Notes: a model not told the origin generated them from the letters alone. Positions 1 to 12,680 are shown, counted from the stretch's first letter. The stretch: DNA of 64,000 nucleotides from Trileptium ribeirensis (GCA_030248225.1 JASANE010003537.1:27473-91472); one strand, 5' to 3'. Made by a program: numbers and translations.

Positions 1-600
1 ACCCTTGACCCCTATGGAAGCCCATTTCGACCCGGGCGGGTTTAGCTAAATTAAGTAAAGCTACCTCCACATTGAAGTCGCAAAAGCCATTTCCACGCGC
101 GGGAAATTTGGCTATATTTGCGGAGAAATTTGACGCAAAGTAACATGAATAGCCAAAATTTGAGGAAATATTTTTATGAAAAATAGGAGAAAATAGTAAT
201 ACGTTAAAATTGGAGAACATTTGTATCAAGTCAAGTTTTCTCGCAGCAACTGAAGTGGAAAACTTGACATGAGTATTATAACGCAAAAATGTAAAGTTTA
301 ATTGTGAATCCAGGCTAAACTTGGGCTTAGTCTTAAACTTAAACTTAACCTGAAGCTCATGCTTAGCCTTGAGAGAAAAACATTAATAGAATATTCGATG
401 ATGACAAAATGTGACATCATACACTGGAGTGGGACTTGAAATGATCCGAACACTTTAGCACAGGAATAAGTACGAGTCCACAAAGATTACCAAAATTTTA
501 CCTCTCGCCAGAACCATCTGTCCCTAAAAACAGATAGATCTCGGTACTTCTAGTATACAATACATTCAACAATTAAGTCTGTTTCTAGGTTACACAGCGT
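1..600. other. Noncoding stretch, no gene seen
   Basis: AT-rich DNA with only short, biased reading frames. The first 200 bases (small G/C runs, then repeated AAATTTG-type words) look like a decayed repeat edge, but no boundary or second copy could be fixed. Confidence 0.4.
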
Positions 601-603
601 GCA

Positions 604-720
604 CTGCATGGCCGAAATGGATATTTTCCGAGCTAGTTCATTGACCCAAATATGATGGTACTAAAACTACCCCTGTTGTCAAAATTGATCAATTTTGAAC
701 TGGTGCCTAATAAAACAGAT
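604..720 (+). repeat. Fragment of the GACGAGCTGAGT foldback family
   Basis: The words GGCCGAAATGGATATTTTCC and GAGCTAGTTCA, followed by ATGGTACTAAAACTACC, match the segment near 57690 (GGCCGAAATGGATATTTCC ... ATGGTACAAAAATTATCG). The same order (gaaat..gatattt, gagctggtt, aatggta, aaattacc) occurs in the giant inverted repeat at 61.8 kb. I read it as a diverged single-arm copy. Confidence 0.45.
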
Positions 721-1985
721 GCGAGAGAGGGCGGTCATCGATCTCCCACGGCGATCACCAGGTCGGCGGGCGATCGATTGGCGGAAAAATTTTTGGGGCC
801 TTTTCCCTCGGTTTTTGTCAAGACTTCTCCCGATTACTGCTAAACGATTACGAAGGTGGGTGGGGGGGTGCGAAACCTCAGGATGAAACCTCCCAGGGGG
901 TTGGCACCACCCTGAAGAAACAAATTTGCCAGATGGAGCTTAAAATTCGACAGACATGCTGGCTGGACAGCAATCAGCAATAATTCACATCATCCCAATA
1001 TAAATGTCGGGTGTAGGACAGTTTGGTCCAGGACATTTTCCCGGACTTTTGTCCCCCCATTTTTCCCCGGATTTTTGCCCCCGATTTTTGTCCCCTACTT
1101 TTTATTTCAGATTTTTATATTTCAGTTTTTTAACTCACATGTCGTCCGTTGACTTTTCGGAATCTCGGATATTGCGCTCAGTGCAAAGGGAAAGTAATAT
1201 AAAATGCTGTTTGTTATCAGCAGTTTACTAGAGATTATGTATTTAAAGCAAAACGAAAAGCAGAAATTATTTATCTAAAGAATTATTCTATTAAATTATT
1301 TATGGCTATTTTCAATTATGACTTCATCATGCAATGAGACACTGCTTCTAAAAATTGAAAATCGGTCTTTTCTCCCTGAATCAGTGCATTACAAAGACGT
1401 AGCAACCTAAAACATTATGTTATCATTCAACAGTAGTAAGAAATCGTTAGCTTCACGTTTATAGGAAACTAAATAGCTCGAAATATCAACTGGAATACTA
1501 CTACAGGACACTGCTGGCGGGGGGGGCCCCCGCGAGAAGGAACCGGGGGGTCCGGACCCCCCAATTTTGGCCCTATCCCTGCTACATGACGCCGTCTGCG
1601 GTTCTCTGTTGCTTGCGTGTGGGAATGGAGTCTCTTATGCGCTGCGTTAGATATGTCCGCTGAAAAAACCTTTATGAAGGACCCGGACCCCCCAAAGTGT
1701 AGGTAGATCTACGCCCTTTCATGGATATACTCGTTTTCTAGTGCGTTTTGTAGCCTGCCAAACAAAACTTAATTCTTAATTCTTCATATTCCATCTTTAT
1801 ATAGTTGCATTAAAACCACTCAGCGCCCATATGGGTATTCTATTCGTTGTTAATATCCAATACAAGCACGTGATTATTTTACCATCCTACACTGCCAAGG
1901 CGAAGTTAAGTTATTTACGTCATGTGAGTACTATTACAATTATTAGTACTACTACAAAAACTACGAACTACCCGACAAGAGCGAT
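721..1985. other. GC-island relics, no gene seen
   Basis: Contains a GC-rich block (720-915), an imperfect short tandem run built on the theme CCCCGGATTTTTGTC (about 1030-1130) and a G/C-run block around 1515-1565 with GGGTCCGGACCCCCC. The last resembles the G-run ends of the hAT-type MITE at 7120-7480 but is too decayed to bound. No coding signal. Confidence 0.35.
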
Positions 1986-1989
1986 ACCA

Positions 1990-2123
1990 AACAGGCACCC
2001 CCACCCCCAAACAAACCCCACGAAAGACCACCCCACAAACCACCCCCCCCCCCCCCCCCCCACCCCCCCCCCCAAACACCAAAAAAAAAAAAACACCAAC
2101 CAAACCCACACCAACCCCACATA
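1990..2123 (+). repeat. A/C-only low-complexity tract
   Basis: After position 2027 almost every base on the plus strand is A or C up to about 2122, including long C runs and a run of A. The overlapping reading frames on both strands are products of this composition, not genes. A similar A/C-only tract lies at 8508-8617. Confidence 0.8.
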
Positions 2124-2129
2124 AATGTC

Positions 2130-3545
2130 CATTGCACTAAAACATAAATCGCTCGTCCAAACATGCCGAAGCAGTGGTTCATGGGGGCTACCCCATCTTT
2201 GTTCGACCCCTTGAAGATATCCTAACCCACCATCCCCCTCCGTACGAATGCGTGATACATTTTAGCAAAACTGCGGCAAAATTGGGAAAGCTGAGCTTAA
2301 AGTTGACACAATGGGTCGTCGGGGGTGGTCAGCTTTGTTTAGCACCCACACTCCATCGGAAGACGTGAGATAAACTCCACCCGTCGCACTGCACAACTTC
2401 TCAAGGCTCGGAGCGTTGATATGCATATGCTAGTAGGTATCATAGTTTCGATCAATTCGCTTCGTGTAGATTCAATCAAACTTAAAATTTGACGCAACCG
2501 TTTATTGCGTTTGTCAAATTAAAAATGTTATGGTTTTGTTGCACAGCATAATAGCGTGAGAAAATAGCTATAGAGCGCAAAATGTATTTATTTGAAAAAT
2601 ATATACCGTTATACGAAAACAAATTATATTGACGTAACGATAGTCTCCAGTTTAGGGATTTTCTCAATATAAAATAAAGTAGCAGTAGTGGTGTGGAATT
2701 ACTTGATTGGAAATTTTCATTTACCGCCGCATTATGTTGTTGCTACTCCAATAGTAGGATCTATAGTAAATTAAACATGCTATATAGGAGCTTATGCTGG
2801 CAATACCTATTCTTAAACAAAATTTGATGCAAACTTTAAGTTTAAAAAGACTACGACGCTTGCATTGGAGTGAGAAAGCCAGGTTTTTAAGCTCTGGCTC
2901 GGATCTTCATGAACAGTGTCCGACAAGGCTTTTATTGTATTCAAATTCCGCTTTTATGCTCTTAAAAATTTGAAAATTCCATAATAGCCAGAATATATAA
3001 TATATATGGTTCCTTATTACTTGCAAACGATTGTACTGCTATAAAAAATCCTAACAGCAAAGTTACACGCGACCAGAGAATTCTGACTTGATCATATCTC
3101 GAACTGAAGCATATGAGCAGAGTAAAAACATAAAATATTGGGGACTCAATTTGGACAATACCACACAGTGGCCCTCTCAATTTTTCGAATAGAAAACGAT
3201 TTGAATGTACAACGTTACAAAAAAGTAGGTGCCTAACAAATATTCGTGTATACATTTGCCAGATGATCAATTATGGTTGTCAGGGTTACAGGCAGACGGA
3301 AACTTTTCACAGGGCTAAGCACCACTAACATCATTTTAATAGAGAATTAAAACAAAAAACTAATTTATAGCCATATATATTTCTCTGCTGTCATGACCTG
3401 AATCTCAATTTATTACTGTGACTATACTGGTTAAATATATTTTTAAACCTGGGCGTTAAATTCTATGGGCGTTATACAATCATGGAAAAGTTTTTACCAT
3501 TCTTTAACATTTGACTATGCTATTTAATCAAGCAATGATTTGATA
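2130..3545. other. Noncoding stretch, nothing recognised
   Basis: Ordinary AT-rich sequence. The longest frame (2962-3270, minus, 102 codons) has no recognisable motif or splice context and is not called. Confidence 0.4.
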
Positions 3546-3549
3546 CTGC

Positions 3550-3740
3550 TAGTCCGGAGGTGTCCATGGGAGGTTATCCCCCTAAGGGTCGGAACCCCTG
3601 AGGCCATATTTGACAAAAACTGATAAAATTGACCGAATTAAAGGTCTTCGGGGAAGGTATACTTCTTGAGGGTCTCCACACCACTGCCGACTGACCGTTT
3701 CCTAAGCCGCGGTATTTTTGACACCTATGCTGATACTGTG
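3550..3740 (+). repeat. Relic repeat with AAGGGTCGGAACCCC core
   Basis: The block GGAGGTTATCCCCCTAAGGG, then TCGGAACCCC, resembles 50634-50665 (TTATTCGCCCTGAGGGTCGGACCCCC) and, reversed, 6450-6490 (GGGGGTTATCCCACC). GACACCTATG near 3720 is also found at 6486 and 13901. It is probably a dispersed element in decay. Confidence 0.4.
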
Positions 3741-5510
3741 CTTTCTTTACTATTTGAACGTCCAAAATAACAATGTACTCTCCTTAGTGTCGAAAGATAC
3801 CACGAAACTGTAACTATATGACCATTTTCAGCACATATGAAAATCTTAAGACGCTTTATTTTTTCTTCAATCATCAAAAAAAAAACAAAAAGCTTTAAAT
3901 TTATAAATCCACTATTAATCCTTTTAACACTCATATCTGTAATGTGGACATTGACGTTGAGACCTGTTTTGCTGACTCAGTTTATCGTATACTGTTTGTA
4001 TGACCGTGGATTGTTATTCGTTTGCTTTCAAGTTTCATTAAGAAACCGAGCAACAGCTCCTTCATAGCTCGGTGGTTTTCGTACTTTTTGCCCACGTTTT
4101 TTCCCTTCAGTTTATTAAAAATACACAAATTAATTCGGGCGCTAAAGGGTTAAGATATGTATAAGAGATGTTATTTATCACGTTGTGCTTAGAGCTTGCC
4201 ATATTTAATGAACACCACAAAAACGGAATTGCCTTCATAGTATTAAGCAACCCTAAAACCTTATGAAATAAATACATTCAACCCCTCTGCGTACCACTAA
4301 AGCATAAAAACAAATTTCGGCTAATATGAGCTATATTCGTCAAAATTAAAGCACTTGAACCCAACACGGCGTTCACCGGGGTTAACCACACACTGAGTAC
4401 AAGATTAATGTGTCTAACGAAACTAAATAAAGCTATAAACTTATGCTTAACTTAAGCAAGCAAACAAACTGACAAAATTTAGAAAAATTTATATATTTAT
4501 TGGTAATCCTAAACTTGGGTCATAATTCAAAAATAGATGCTGCATCTATGAAAGTTTCCGTCCGATACCTTTGACAAGGTCTATAACCTAAAACGCTGGG
4601 AACACGAAATGGCCAGAATGAAAGCGTCCAATTCGTCTTTGGAAAGTGAGAATTTGGAATGAAATCAACGGAGAAGCTTAAACACAAATAGCTGAAAGCA
4701 ACATTTTATTACACATCGAATAAAATAAATTTGCGAAAGTCCTTCAATCTTGTGAAGAGTTATGAGTGCTACAGGAGTACAAAACCATTTTGGTTGACTG
4801 TATGTTAGTTGGCGATACACCTCCCGCTACGCTTGCTCCTTTTCCACAAGATAAACGGAATACTTTGGATACCAATTTTGTAACACTAGTTTAAACACGA
4901 GACTGAATAACGTCACATGGCTTATTTCACACATGTTCCGACGTAATCTGTGGTAGATTGTGAGCCGATCAAGACGCCTGAGACATAATTTGGACAAAAC
5001 GCAGTCCGAACACCACACACTTATAATTTTAAACCAGGTATATACATAATATTTGAAATTAGACCAATAGTACACAGTTGAGATGGTAAGTGAGGATCTA
5101 AGCTGTCAGACATCGATCGCTTGGATTAATTATGTAGAGTGCGGCATTAGCAAGGTGGATAAAGTGTCCAAATGCTTAAGTTCAAGGCAGAAAATGAAAT
5201 ATTGGAGATTTTTTCGGTGTCCCAGACGACTCAATTACGGAGGCTGGTATTTCATGTTGGGAGCAATAGCTCCGTACTCCAAATTGAGTTTAAAACACAT
5301 TAAGCAGCAAAAAATGACAAAAAATATGCTTTTTAATCGACAGGCCTGCTCGCGTTCCGTAATTGTGAAGCCCGAGTAGAAGCCAGACAAGGGTGCGGGT
5401 AGACCTAAACTAGTGTACAAAAACTCATAGGTTTAAATTCTGCTCGTGGCCGGCTTACATGAAAGTTTGAATAAAAAACGGATCCAAATACTTAAATGGT
5501 GCTAAAAGTA
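3741..5510. other. Noncoding stretch, nothing recognised
   Basis: AT-rich sequence with short frames only; the frame at 5083-5379 shows no domain or motif. Confidence 0.4.
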
Positions 5511-5514
5511 AAAA

Positions 5515-5990
5515 TTTGACATGCCCGAAAACCCCCAGGTAAAACTTATTAGCCGCCCAAGACGTCTGAACAAATTTTCAAATTTTGGGTGGAGGAACCT
5601 CTAGGTAACATACCCCCGTACCTCACTGCCAATAAATCCAAAACCGGAGCATTAATCGTAAAACAAAAAAAGAAGCACCGGTATTTATCATTTTACTATG
5701 AAATATAACCAACCAGAGAAAAAAATTCGAAAGTTGAGATAAAAATAACCTTGACTCCGCGAACGGTACTAAAATGGGGTAAAATGGGGAAAAATCTCAC
5801 ATTTTGACCCCGGAACCAGACCCCAAATCAAAAATAGCTCGGGAATTTACACGGTATATCAACTATGTCGGTTTGAATGAGCCCAAAATCATGAAAATTG
5901 GTTAAGTCGTTCCCGAGTTATGGCCGATCACACACACATACAGACGAAATAAAAGATTCCACCACTGATTCGTCTACGTTTTAATACGCT
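5515..5990 (+). repeat. 350-bp repeat family, copy 1: one unit plus 3' terminal box
   Basis: One unit starting near CATGCCCGAAAACCCCCAGG and running through GGGTGGAGGAACC and AACCAGAGAAAAAAATTCG, followed by a terminal box containing CCGAGTTATGGCCGATCACA and CACACACATACAGACG. The same order is found at 14085-14700 and 55187-56480. No protein is encoded; the frames inside units are shadows of a noncoding repeat. Confidence 0.8.
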
Positions 5991-7111
5991 CCTATAATTT
6001 TTTATTACATTTATTTGTATACTCCACGTAAATGTCCAGTTTATCAAAAGCCAACAGACATATATTTTGCGAATACGTAGACGAAGACATATATTGTGTG
6101 ACACAACATATACGTAATGTATATACACGCGCTGAAAAATTCGGAAATACATACACGTATTTAATGCATCATATCGGTGCATATTTTTTCTCATAAAGGC
6201 AATAACTGTTTTAACCCCTTGTGGAGCTGAATTCAGTTACAGCTTAAGTATCGAACGGCAGTTGGTTTAGACAGAGGAGTGTACGGTATGTATTATATAA
6301 ATTGATAGAACTCAAAATTTTCCCCCAAAATTTAGCAAATTAGCGAAGAATTTTTATTACCTTCCCTTATTTTTGCCAATTTAACTATTTTGCCAATTTT
6401 CACCCTATTATTGCCTATGTTTGAAAGCAAATTGCGGGGGAAAATTTGGCTTGTTAGGGGGTTATCCCACCTACTCCCCTATCGACACCTATGGGTTAAA
6501 TTTGTGAGAAATATTTATTTAAATCCAAGCGCGAAGTTCCAGCATCCAACCGAAGGAGACTATGGACTGGGCAAATAAATAAGGGACAATATCTCTGATA
6601 AATTATTAAAATTGGTCTGTTGACGGTAGTGACTCTAGCCTTGGCTGGGTTTCCAAACAGGATGGCACACGTATATATAGTTTGGCAATGCAGCAAACCG
6701 AAGTGGCCCCCAAGGAAAATTTCGAGGTCTTTCGATTTTACATGTCCTTCTGCTTTTTAGATGCCGTAAAGAAAAACAGCAACTCATACAAATAGTTCCT
6801 TAAATTCCATTGACGTTAATCTTCTGCCATTTTCCGGTTCTCCCTGATTAAAAATGGGTCAAACGGGCAAAGTTTTGGGCTCCCCATAATCAATGTTACA
6901 GGCCTTGCTGAAGAAAAGCCCTAGTTGACGCATTGCTAACATTATTATAAAATTACATTCCAAAGTAAAAGATGCTATAGATTACGTAAAAAACTAGTAT
7001 TCAAACACAACGAGAGTTGTTTTGGCGGCGTTTCTAAGGCGACTATAAAAATATGCTAAAGTTCAAAAGCAATAAACTTATAATGAGTCCAATCAATTTT
7101 TACTGCATGCA
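5991..7111. other. Noncoding stretch with relic repeat at 6300-6500
   Basis: Segment 6310-6490 (repeated AAAATTTxGC words, then GGGGGTTATCCCACC and CCTATCGACACCTATGG) resembles relics at 3550 and 48360. The rest is unassigned and noncoding. Confidence 0.35.
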
Positions 7112-7119
7112 TATTGAAC
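7112..7119 (+). repeat. Target-site duplication TATTGAAC (left)
   Basis: TATTGAAC immediately precedes the terminal CAAGGGCG and is repeated exactly at 7481-7488 immediately after the terminal CGCCCTTG. Confidence 0.92.
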
Positions 7120-7480
7120 CAAGGGCGTAGCCAGGAATTTTGAAAGGGGGGGGGGTCGCGGCCTACAGTGGGTACCTAAAAGGGGGAGGTCCGGGGGGTC
7201 GCGCTCAGAAATGTGAAAGCGGGGTCCAGAATTGGTATATTAAGTACCCCATAAACAAGTAAAAAATGAAACTGTTGGCAAAATAGCGAATTTTAATACA
7301 AAAATGTGAAGTTTGGTCAAAAATACGGTTGAAAATAATTGTTTTCTAGTGCGAGAGAGGATAGTTTTAAGACAATTTCCGACATGATTTTCAACAGGAA
7401 TCGTTCAAAAAAATTTGTTTGGGGTTGAGCCAAAAGGGGGGGGGTCGCGACCCCCGCAACCCCCCCTGGTTACGCCCTTG
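7120..7480 (+). mobile_element. hAT-type MITE, 361 bp
   Basis: Terminal inverted repeats CAAGGGCGTAGCCAGG (left) and the reverse complement of CCTGGTTACGCCCTTG (right) match at 15 of 16 positions. Perfect 8-bp direct repeats (TATTGAAC) flank the element. An 8-bp duplication and this kind of terminus are known for the hAT superfamily. Both ends carry long G runs with GGTCGCG, and there is no open frame for a transposase, so this is a nonautonomous element. The intact duplication argues for a fairly recent insertion. Confidence 0.92.
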
Positions 7481-7488
7481 TATTGAAC
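7481..7488 (+). repeat. Target-site duplication TATTGAAC (right)
   Basis: Exact 8-bp partner of 7112-7119. Confidence 0.92.
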
Positions 7489-8405
7489 CTTCGAAGCACC
7501 AACTCAATAGCACTTCATAATATGGAATATTGTATGGAATCAATGCTGTGACAACCACATTAAAAAGTTAAGAAAATCAGGCGGCGCGATACATGCAATC
7601 ACGGCAATCATCGATACAAATTTCGACTGAAAACGACTGCATTTTCCTCGTTCTCTACCATGGTATCAATATTTACATACCTAACAGCAGGCAAATGTGA
7701 AACACCATGCCAAATATTGTCTCAAACAAAATGATTAATTGCTGCAAAACAAAAAGTATGGTAATGCTATCCCGCGTTTTTCTGTCTAAAATTTTAAGGG
7801 TCGTCCCGATGTCGGCAGGTTTAGCTAACTTTAAGGAATGCTGTGGGAGTTGGAAATAAACAGGAATCGTTCACATCAAAACGTGGGAAATGATGGCTAA
7901 ATAATGATATTAAATGTCCAGAGTAACTGAATGATGCGGCAAGACATACAGAATCTACAAACTCTGGTCGCTTTTGTTTGCCGAATGGTTACAAACAGCT
8001 TTGCTAAACAGTTTAAACAGCTTAAGCGGACAAAACAAACATTGATTTTGGCCTTTCATAAATAAAAATTTTATTGTGAATTGTCGGTATCTTGTAATGG
8101 AGTCAGTAACATTTTGTTTGACATTTTTATATGCATTGGCCTAAAATGTTTTCACCATTTCATTCATTAATCTCTCCACATTTACCTAATATTATGTACA
8201 AGCGTGACACATGTTTGTAAGACCATAACCAGTGTACGTCACCAACAGCAAGACAGAAAAGTCAGATATTTCCGGTTATAGCTTTCCATATTTTGCCAAA
8301 TTTGTACGTTTCGGGCGGCTTGAATTCTAGTTGACGGCAAAACGGACTAGTATCAGAATTATGTTCCATATTCTGTCAAGTGACCGCTCTCAATTTTTAG
8401 AAAGT
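7489..8405. other. Noncoding stretch, nothing recognised
   Basis: AT-rich spacer between two hAT-like elements; no gene or repeat boundary could be supported. Confidence 0.4.
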
Positions 8406-8413
8406 ATATACAT

Positions 8414-9066
8414 CAGAGAGTTCCCTAAATTCCGGTTCCGGCTAAAATCTTGTTCTGGTTGGTGTTCCGGCAAAAAGCAAAAACCCTACCGGAACCGCAA
8501 CTCCGGTTTAAAAAAAAAACACCCACCACACAAAACACACCCCAACAAACACCAACACCCAAAAAACAAACAAAAAAAAAACCAAAAAAAAAACCAACCA
8601 AAAAACACCCCCCCAACATCAGAAAATTATTGTATACCTCCTTTTATATTCTTTTAGTACCATATCAACTAATAATTCCGAATTTCTTACTGCATAACAT
8701 GTAACAAAGTCTGTAAAGGGAGGCGATGGGAGACATATCCAAAGCGTTTGGTCTATGCTCCATGCGTTTCAAACACATTCAGTTTGACGTATGGTGGAAG
8801 ACATTTTTGCTGTGCCCAAAAACCGACATATTGATCGATTAATAAACGTTATTAGCTTCCTCAGTCTCTTCAAAATTCTAGAGAGGTAATAATGTCATCG
8901 TAATGCACTAAGTTTAATGCAAATGTTATTTTTAATAATTTTAAATTCACTGTACCTACATTTGTTCGTTCATCTGTTTTACTATCTATAAGTTTCAAAG
9001 ACTAGGTTCCGGCTCCGTATCCGGTTTAAATGGACGGTTCCGGTTCCAGTAAATTTCCGTTCCCTG
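8414..9066 (+). mobile_element. hAT-like nonautonomous element, about 653 bp
   Basis: The left end CAGAGAGTTCCCTAAATTCC and the reverse complement of the right end (CAGGGAACGGAAATTTACTG) align as imperfect terminal inverted repeats, both followed by GGTTCCGG/GGAACCGG words. Flanks are ATATACAT (8406-8413) and ATATATAT (9067-9074), a 7-of-8 match consistent with a diverged 8-bp duplication, though the AT-rich flank weakens it. Inside is an A/C-only tract. No transposase frame. A related fragment lies at 60470-60560. Confidence 0.65.
8508..8617 (+). repeat. A/C-only low-complexity tract inside the hAT-like element
   Basis: About 110 consecutive plus-strand bases contain neither G nor T, mixing A runs and short C runs. 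The reading frames of 84 and 108 codons over it come from this bias. Confidence 0.85.
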
Positions 9067-9074
9067 ATATATAT

Positions 9075-12000
9075 TAGAAAACTACAGTAAAACTTAATTT
9101 ATTTTCAGAAAAATGAGCTAGTTTTTGTGGTTTGTGTGTTGTCACGTTTCGGTTCAAAACCATGCTGAAGCAGAAATTGCATTTATCAAATTGCAGGTGT
9201 CATAAACCTACACAACACATCCTTGTATGAGCGGATTTAGAGAATAAATTGTTTTATTCGATAGCGAAAGTGATGAGGATGTTCCTGCAGTTTAACTCCA
9301 AAAGCCCCCTCCATCAAAATATTAAAAACTGTGGTTTAGGGTCTTTTGGCAATTCTGAAAACACAGCTGCTAGAGTTTCGCAGCTTATATCTTAAGACAC
9401 AAGCTTTAAGAAACCACTGCCCGGAATCAGCTCGTTTAGATCTGCAGCTTCGCTCAACATCGCCTTTTTGCGTGAATGCTCCGTAGGCTTCTTTAACAGC
9501 GACGAATTCGTTTACATAATGTGGTCTGTCTTCATTTACCTGTTTATGTATTACTTCCATGACATCAAGAATGGTTATATAGAAACGTTTCTGTATGCTA
9601 AGCACGGTTATATAATTGTCTGTACTCCAGAATGAAAGGTTTATACCTTTTCAGTGGATTTCAAGTGGTTTAGGAATGACAGCCCGATTTCAGAATATTA
9701 TTTTGTCTTCAGTTGGTTGTTATATGTTGCTTTCAGGACTATGTCGTACTTTGTACAAATTTTTTATCATATACGTATATCTTGAAAAATGAGAGAATAA
9801 GTGTATTTTCAAAATGATACCCTGTGACGTTGCATATTTTCATGAAAATTTCTAAATTTAAATAAAAAATTTCAGATGTCATAAATGTATTGTTTGTCCG
9901 AAATGGACTAATTATGTTACAAGTTCGTGGCGTTTGTACAATTCTGATCTCTGGCTTCCAGTTGGTTCTGGAACCCCACCTACGAACCAAGATGTTCAAA
10001 ATATACCAAATTTCGGCTTTAATATGAATAAATTAGCGGTAACTATTTATAAATTGAAATACTTGTCACTTAAATCGAAAATTGTTTACTATGATGACAG
10101 GATAATCTTCGATTTAGAGTACGCGCCAGCAGTAAATGTTGGTAAAAAACCGTCTTATCAAAAGAACAATGTTTGTTTATTTTTAACCGTTAATACATCA
10201 TGAAATAGTGCTGTATTAGTGAGTGAAAAAGTCTAGTACACTGGCTTTGTTTTGATAAAAGTCTGAAAATTTTGGATATGCTCTTCAATACCAGGGTATC
10301 CTGATTATCCGATATATCCCATAACTTTATCCGGATACCCGAAATGATAACTCATGTCACTGCCTATCAATAATGTCCGTAACTGCTCAAGCAATATGGG
10401 TGTCACTAACCTCATTTTGAAAGCTAATGCTCAATGCTCTGTAATTCTCTCTAAATTACATGTTTAACAAGCAGAATTCACCAACTTCGCGATAACACAA
10501 GCTACTAATAATATAAATAAACAAAATAAAGGAGGTAGTATTAATACTTTAGGCCACACAGCTACTTTCGAACCCAGAGGGGGCGGAGGGCTTGAGCCCC
10601 CGTCAGACCTAGGTCGGGTCATAAAAAATTTGTAAAAAAATACAAAATATGAACAGTGTCAGAAAAATTTGTTGATCAAAGATGGGTTGCGGTCCATAGG
10701 TGTCGAAGGTTCGCCGGCTTTGGGAGATAAGCGAAATCGCAGGCGTTCTGGCCACTAGCGATAAATTATTCCTTTTCAGCTATTTTTTACCAATTTTTTC
10801 CACTTGTCACACTATTTTTGAAAAAATGGCGCGCGGGAAGCAATAGGAGCTTTCCGAGAGTAATGAATCTCCAGTCAAAAATTAACGGATCCGCAAGTGC
10901 ACATCGAGCTGCTGCTTGATACACAGCTTCATAAGTGCCCAAATTAAGTCATTCAACACGCAGAATTCACAACCATGGGGATAAGGCAAATAACTAGTAA
11001 TATAAATACGTAAAACAAAAGATGTTGCATATATGAACTCTTCCAGTTTCTGGGACACTACGCTTGACTCCGTTTCAAAATTCCGGTACAGTGCAGGAGT
11101 CGCGATCTGAAGGAAGAAAAAATTGTAAACAGGAAACCGAAAAATCTTGAAACAGCTCGAAAATCCTTGGATGTTACGTGAAGCGGCCAGTGTTAGAATT
11201 CCCAAATATTAAATTGGGTTAGAAACTTAAACTTTTTGTTTGCTATACAGATAACTTTCGCGCCCACTGCCATCATTCTATACATACGCTACAGTTGCAT
11301 CGTGCGAATGGGAATTTTTTACTTTAAAACCTTGGTGAAGTTCTTATATTAAAGCTTTAAAGATTCTTAGCTAAAATTAACTATCAAGATGCTCTAAACT
11401 GAATATGACTAAAGCGGGAATGATGTTTTGGTTCCTATAAATCTTCTTCGTGTTTGTATTGCATAAAAGAAAACAAAGTTGATTTCGAGTTGACCCATAC
11501 CTTTGCATTTCGAGATAGCAATTACGGGCAAAAGCACAATTAGGTTGATTAACGTTTGGTTTTATTAAACTTCAAAAATCTTTAGCGTTCTATTGAGTTT
11601 GTTATGGGGGTAATAATTGTTGGACTAACCCAAAAGTAGGGAAAAGAAATGAAAGTAAACAATACGATTGTTCATTGGCATCTGCAACTCGGACTCGAGA
11701 CATTTGTCTTCGATCTTCTGCAGACAATACAAAGTGGTGCTACTGCGTGTGTCCACTTTAAGTGTGTACATGACAGTTCTTACTGTATAAAAATTATGAA
11801 CGGAATCGTGAAGAAATTCGCCATCAGAATTCTGCCGCCGGCACAGCGGTTTACCTAGTGCGAACATGGGGTCCGCGATACACGAACGAAATTTACCTGT
11901 ACCCGTACATTTGTTGGCGTTCATCAAAATGACATGTGGATTGCATATCCAGCCTCTAAGTTTTATTGGAGTAAAGATCAGCGTGTAAACGCATTTGCAT

Positions 12001-12590
12001 AAGTTTACGGTCACTAAATAGCGGTGCCAAATCGTAAAATATGCGCCTACATGTTGCTAATACGCAAAGCACGGCTCCGTACACAAGATAAAATCGGGAT
12101 TTATGAGCAGACTTGGATTTTGATATAGTGAACTGACTCAGCAAAAGACAGCTGGTAGAAACGTGTTATTTTATCCGAAACGCCACCTCCCCGAAAAGTG
12201 TCAAAATTTAAATTTTCACGTTTTCAATAAAATCGGTGCAGGCTGCTAATGGGTTTAAGAATCTTAGTTTGTACAATGCAAATTTCCACGCTTTGAATTT
12301 TTGGAATAATGGTCAAAAATTTGATACTTTGTCCACCTCCAGAAAAATTTGTTAAATTTCAAAAATGCTTGAACTAGGGCGTTGATGGTTAAATGAATTG
12401 TTAAAATGGCTGCAGTAATTTGGAATGGATCAAATTTCACTGGTAAGAGAGTCGTGTACGACGCACCATAGCTCAAAACCTATAAGTTTGGAATGTCGGA
12501 CGAGCAAAGTTTATGTTCTGTAACCGGCGGCATGTGATTCGGATCACATATGGCACTGCGCATATCTGGCACAGAGGTGCTTTATGTTAA
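9075..12590. other. Long noncoding stretch
   Basis: No gene recognised. 10285-10345 carries TATCCGGATA-type words like those at 26893-26912 and 30590-30660 and may be an hAT fragment. 10570-10830 is a relic with a G-rich block and CCATAGGTGTCGAAGG, similar in part to 6470-6490. Frames at 10882-11205 and 11625-12014 (minus) show no recognisable motif. Confidence 0.35.
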
Positions 12591-12597
12591 GCATGCT

Positions 12598-12680
12598 TCT
12601 GCCACTCTGGCCAAGCGGTCAGAGCGGTTTTCTTTAAAATGTGCTTTTATACGGATGAAAACAGAACTTGTGCGCACCCC
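12598..12680 (+). repeat. tRNA-like fragment (possible SINE head)
   Basis: TGGCCAAGCGGTCAGAGCGG at 12608-12627 has the form of a tRNA D-arm/A box of the leucine/serine type. No matching T-arm or acceptor stem follows at the expected spacing, so this is not an intact tRNA; a tRNA-derived repeat is the best reading. Confidence 0.4.

Noticed and set aside
1831..2182. Overlapping frames of 60-97 codons on both strands around 1831-2182
   Set aside because: They run through poly-C/poly-A sequence and encode Pro/Thr or Gly runs only; low-complexity artefacts.
11625..12014. 129-codon minus-strand frame as a host gene
   Set aside because: No domain, no splice or promoter context, and AT-rich composition like its surroundings; too weak to call.
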